64,000 bases of DNA from Arion vulgaris. Its lineage: Eukaryota; Mollusca; Gastropoda; Stylommatophora; Arionidae. The stretch is taken from assembly GCA_020796225.1 (NCBI GenBank), contig CM036765.1, positions 30,408,066-30,472,065 on the forward strand, given 5' to 3'. Positions within the stretch are counted from its first letter, which is position 1, and each line of letters opens with the position of its first letter. Under the pieces are notes generated by a model. It was not told where the DNA came from. It ran no database searches and saw only the letters and a program-made list of their open reading frames with translations. Both the position numbers and the translations under genes were made by a program. Positions 62,440 through 64,000 of the stretch are shown piece by piece.

Positions 62440-64000
62440 ACTGCGCGCCAGATTAGTGAGCTGGCACTAATCCCCTGCCCTCACCTCCACGTGGTGACCC
62501 TGGTAACCGACGGTAGTTCCGGTCTGGCTAAGAGGGCAGGTGCCATGGGAGAGCTACTCTGGGGCAAGAAGAGATGCAAAGGTAGTCACGCTAAATGGGA
62601 TCCGCTCGCAACACAGACGAGCGAACTCCCCGAGTGACTATTAATGCTCGCCTCTCCCGGCCGATGGAAAAAGATGGAAAGATGAATGTGGAAGCGTGGG
62701 CGAAACTCGAGCCCGCGCATGCTTTCTCTTGAGCCGGCTCTCTTGAGCCGATGAGTATGCTGAGTGTCGAGTTGAGCCGCACGTTGGTCCACATAGGTCA
62801 AAACTCTGGCTCTTAGCCATCGAAGAGACGTTGCCCTGCGTGTGGCGGAATTCGGAGCCCGCGCATACTCTCTCTTGAGCCGTCTCTCTTGAGCCGATGA
62901 GTATGCTGGGGGTCGAGTTGAGCCGCATGTTGGTCCACATAGGTCAAATCCTGGTCCCCATCACAGAGATGGGGGCACGACTCAAAGCCTTCGAAGAGAC
63001 GTCGACCCGTGTGGAGCGAAATTCGGACGATGCTCAACCTTGAGCGGGATGCTGTGAGTCGAGTTGAGCTGCGCGTGAGTCCACGGTGGAAATTGACGGA
63101 AATGATGAGATAGGCACCATGGCAGAGCCTGCACGCATGCGAGCGATGCACGGGTGGGCCCTCAGGTGGCGAAACCCGTGACCCCATCACAGGGGTGGGA
63201 GACCGGGTTGAGTCACAGGCGGCAAAATTCCAAGCAAATGGAAGCACGATACGGAAGGCACAAAAAATGTGAGCACGGCAAGAACTGATGGTGACCAGGC
63301 ACCAGGGCAGAGCCAGCACGCACGCTGGCGATGCCATAGTGGGCCCCACCGAGGGCAGGCGAGCATGGCATGGCACGGCATGCAAGGAAGGCACGGCAAG
63401 CGAGGCAGGCCGGCAAGCAAGGCAGGCGCGGAAAGCGAGGCAGGCACGGCAGACACGGCAAACGCGACAAGCGCAGCAAGTGCGGCAGGTACAGCAAGAG
63501 CGGCAGGTAAGAAAGAGGGTGTGCGTCCCACCCAAATGTGAAGAACAACTGGAAAGCCCAGCAGAGGTAAAGCCAGTGCGCGTTTCCGCTCGCAGGGAAC
63601 TACTGCTGCCTTGTAGTTGATTGGGGACAATCATAGCCTAGCGGAGCAAGCCGTACACAAAACTGGACGGTAGGCAAACCAAGCAGTCCATTAACAAGAC
63701 TGGTATAGCTGGGCAGATGACACTCATCAGCCCGGGAGGGCAGTTCGTCTACGGGTCGCTGCCCTGAAAGACAATAGCAACTTACTGCCTTGTGGGTTTT
63801 GGCTGGGGACAGCAAAAGGCTAGCGGAGAGCGAACCGTACACAAACGCTGGTTGAAATCAAACACACCACCGAAAGATCAGCACCTGAGCTCCAATTGGT
63901 ACTGAAGGCTTGTGCACGTACATCACGTTCTGATGTTTGGCTGTTTATATATCACAATAGAATGATAAAACGGCTTAAGAACGATCGCAAGAGAGACGTT
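62440..64000 (+). mobile_element. GC-rich retroelement leader (untranslated region), copy 2, runs off window
   Basis: Homologous to 36160-37200 but longer. In order: hairpin at 62451-62472, paired stem 62474-62482/62532-62540, about 146-bp subrepeats at 62690-63095 (gagccgatgagtatgctg twice, ttgagc...gtccac three times), a gcaagcgaggcaggc-type GC minisatellite at 63355-63510, and a conserved block from 63570 (gtgcgcgtttccgctcgcag). Many overlapping frames arise from the GC bias; none has a recognised domain. Confidence 0.55.
63355..63510. repeat. GC-rich short-period repeat
   Basis: Loose repeats of ggcacggcaagcgaggca-like 9-10 bp words. Absent from the 36-kb copy, so it expanded in this one. 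Confidence 0.7.

Noticed and set aside
62813..63634. A 273-codon minus-strand frame rich in Cys, Arg and Ala
   Set aside because: It overlaps the GC-rich short repeat and leader. Several other long frames overlap it, so it reflects base composition, and the 36-kb copy does not preserve it.

Overview
This is a repeat-rich, AT-rich eukaryotic window carrying the 3' ends of two unrelated animal genes, facing in opposite directions and separated by about 35 kb of transposon debris and satellites. An animal is certain: filamin and a PET/LIM-family protein are split by GT-AG introns. A lophotrochozoan, most likely a mollusc, is my inference. It rests on Penelope-like elements, RTE-type LINEs and a very abundant SINE whose core (CATGTCGTAAGAGGCGACT) I associate from memory with molluscs. 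I saw no rRNA, true tRNA gene, CRISPR or prokaryotic operon.

Layout. (1) 344-11739, + strand: the last eight visible exons of a filamin gene (Ig repeat 21 in part, repeats 22 and 23, hinge 2, repeat 24, stop). Introns hold SINEs, LINE tails, a TTAA-flanked MITE and a 286-bp dimer. The exon that starts repeat 24 carries a one-base frameshift. (2) 13.3-21.8 kb: a tRNA-derived SINE, a Penelope-like element (PLE) inserted into a LINE tail, and three decayed LINEs. One of these is a 5'-truncated RTE with an intact target-site duplication (TSD). (3) 22.08-25.1 kb: two satellite arrays (14-bp and 19/25-bp units). (4) 25-32 kb: mostly unrecognised DNA, then a decayed 2.4-kb DDE transposon with matching terminal inverted repeats (TIRs). 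(5) 32.8-43.4 kb: nested SINEs, a 26-bp minisatellite, tandem PLE tails, a GC-rich retroelement leader and a 96-bp satellite made from a LINE end. (6) 46488-56668, - strand: four exons of a testin-like gene (LIM1, LIM2, LIM3, stop). Its introns hold RNase H-LINE pieces, tRNA-like SINEs, a hAT-type MITE and an internally deleted hAT inside a SINE. (7) 58-64 kb: a head-to-head PLE insertion with a 14-bp TSD, LINE ends and a second GC-rich leader.

The two host genes encode cytoskeletal proteins: filamin cross-links actin, and testin family members sit at focal adhesions. Nothing here shows that they are functionally coupled. The most informative material is the insertion record. At least fifteen insertions can be delimited by exact or near-exact duplications or TIRs, several are nested, and two minisatellites derive from the same LINE coding segment. 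I found no clear new defence or metabolic system. The best candidates for new biology are a covarying RNA structure shared by the two GC-rich leaders, the layered 14-bp satellite, and a 26-bp repeat that stays open in all three frames of one strand.
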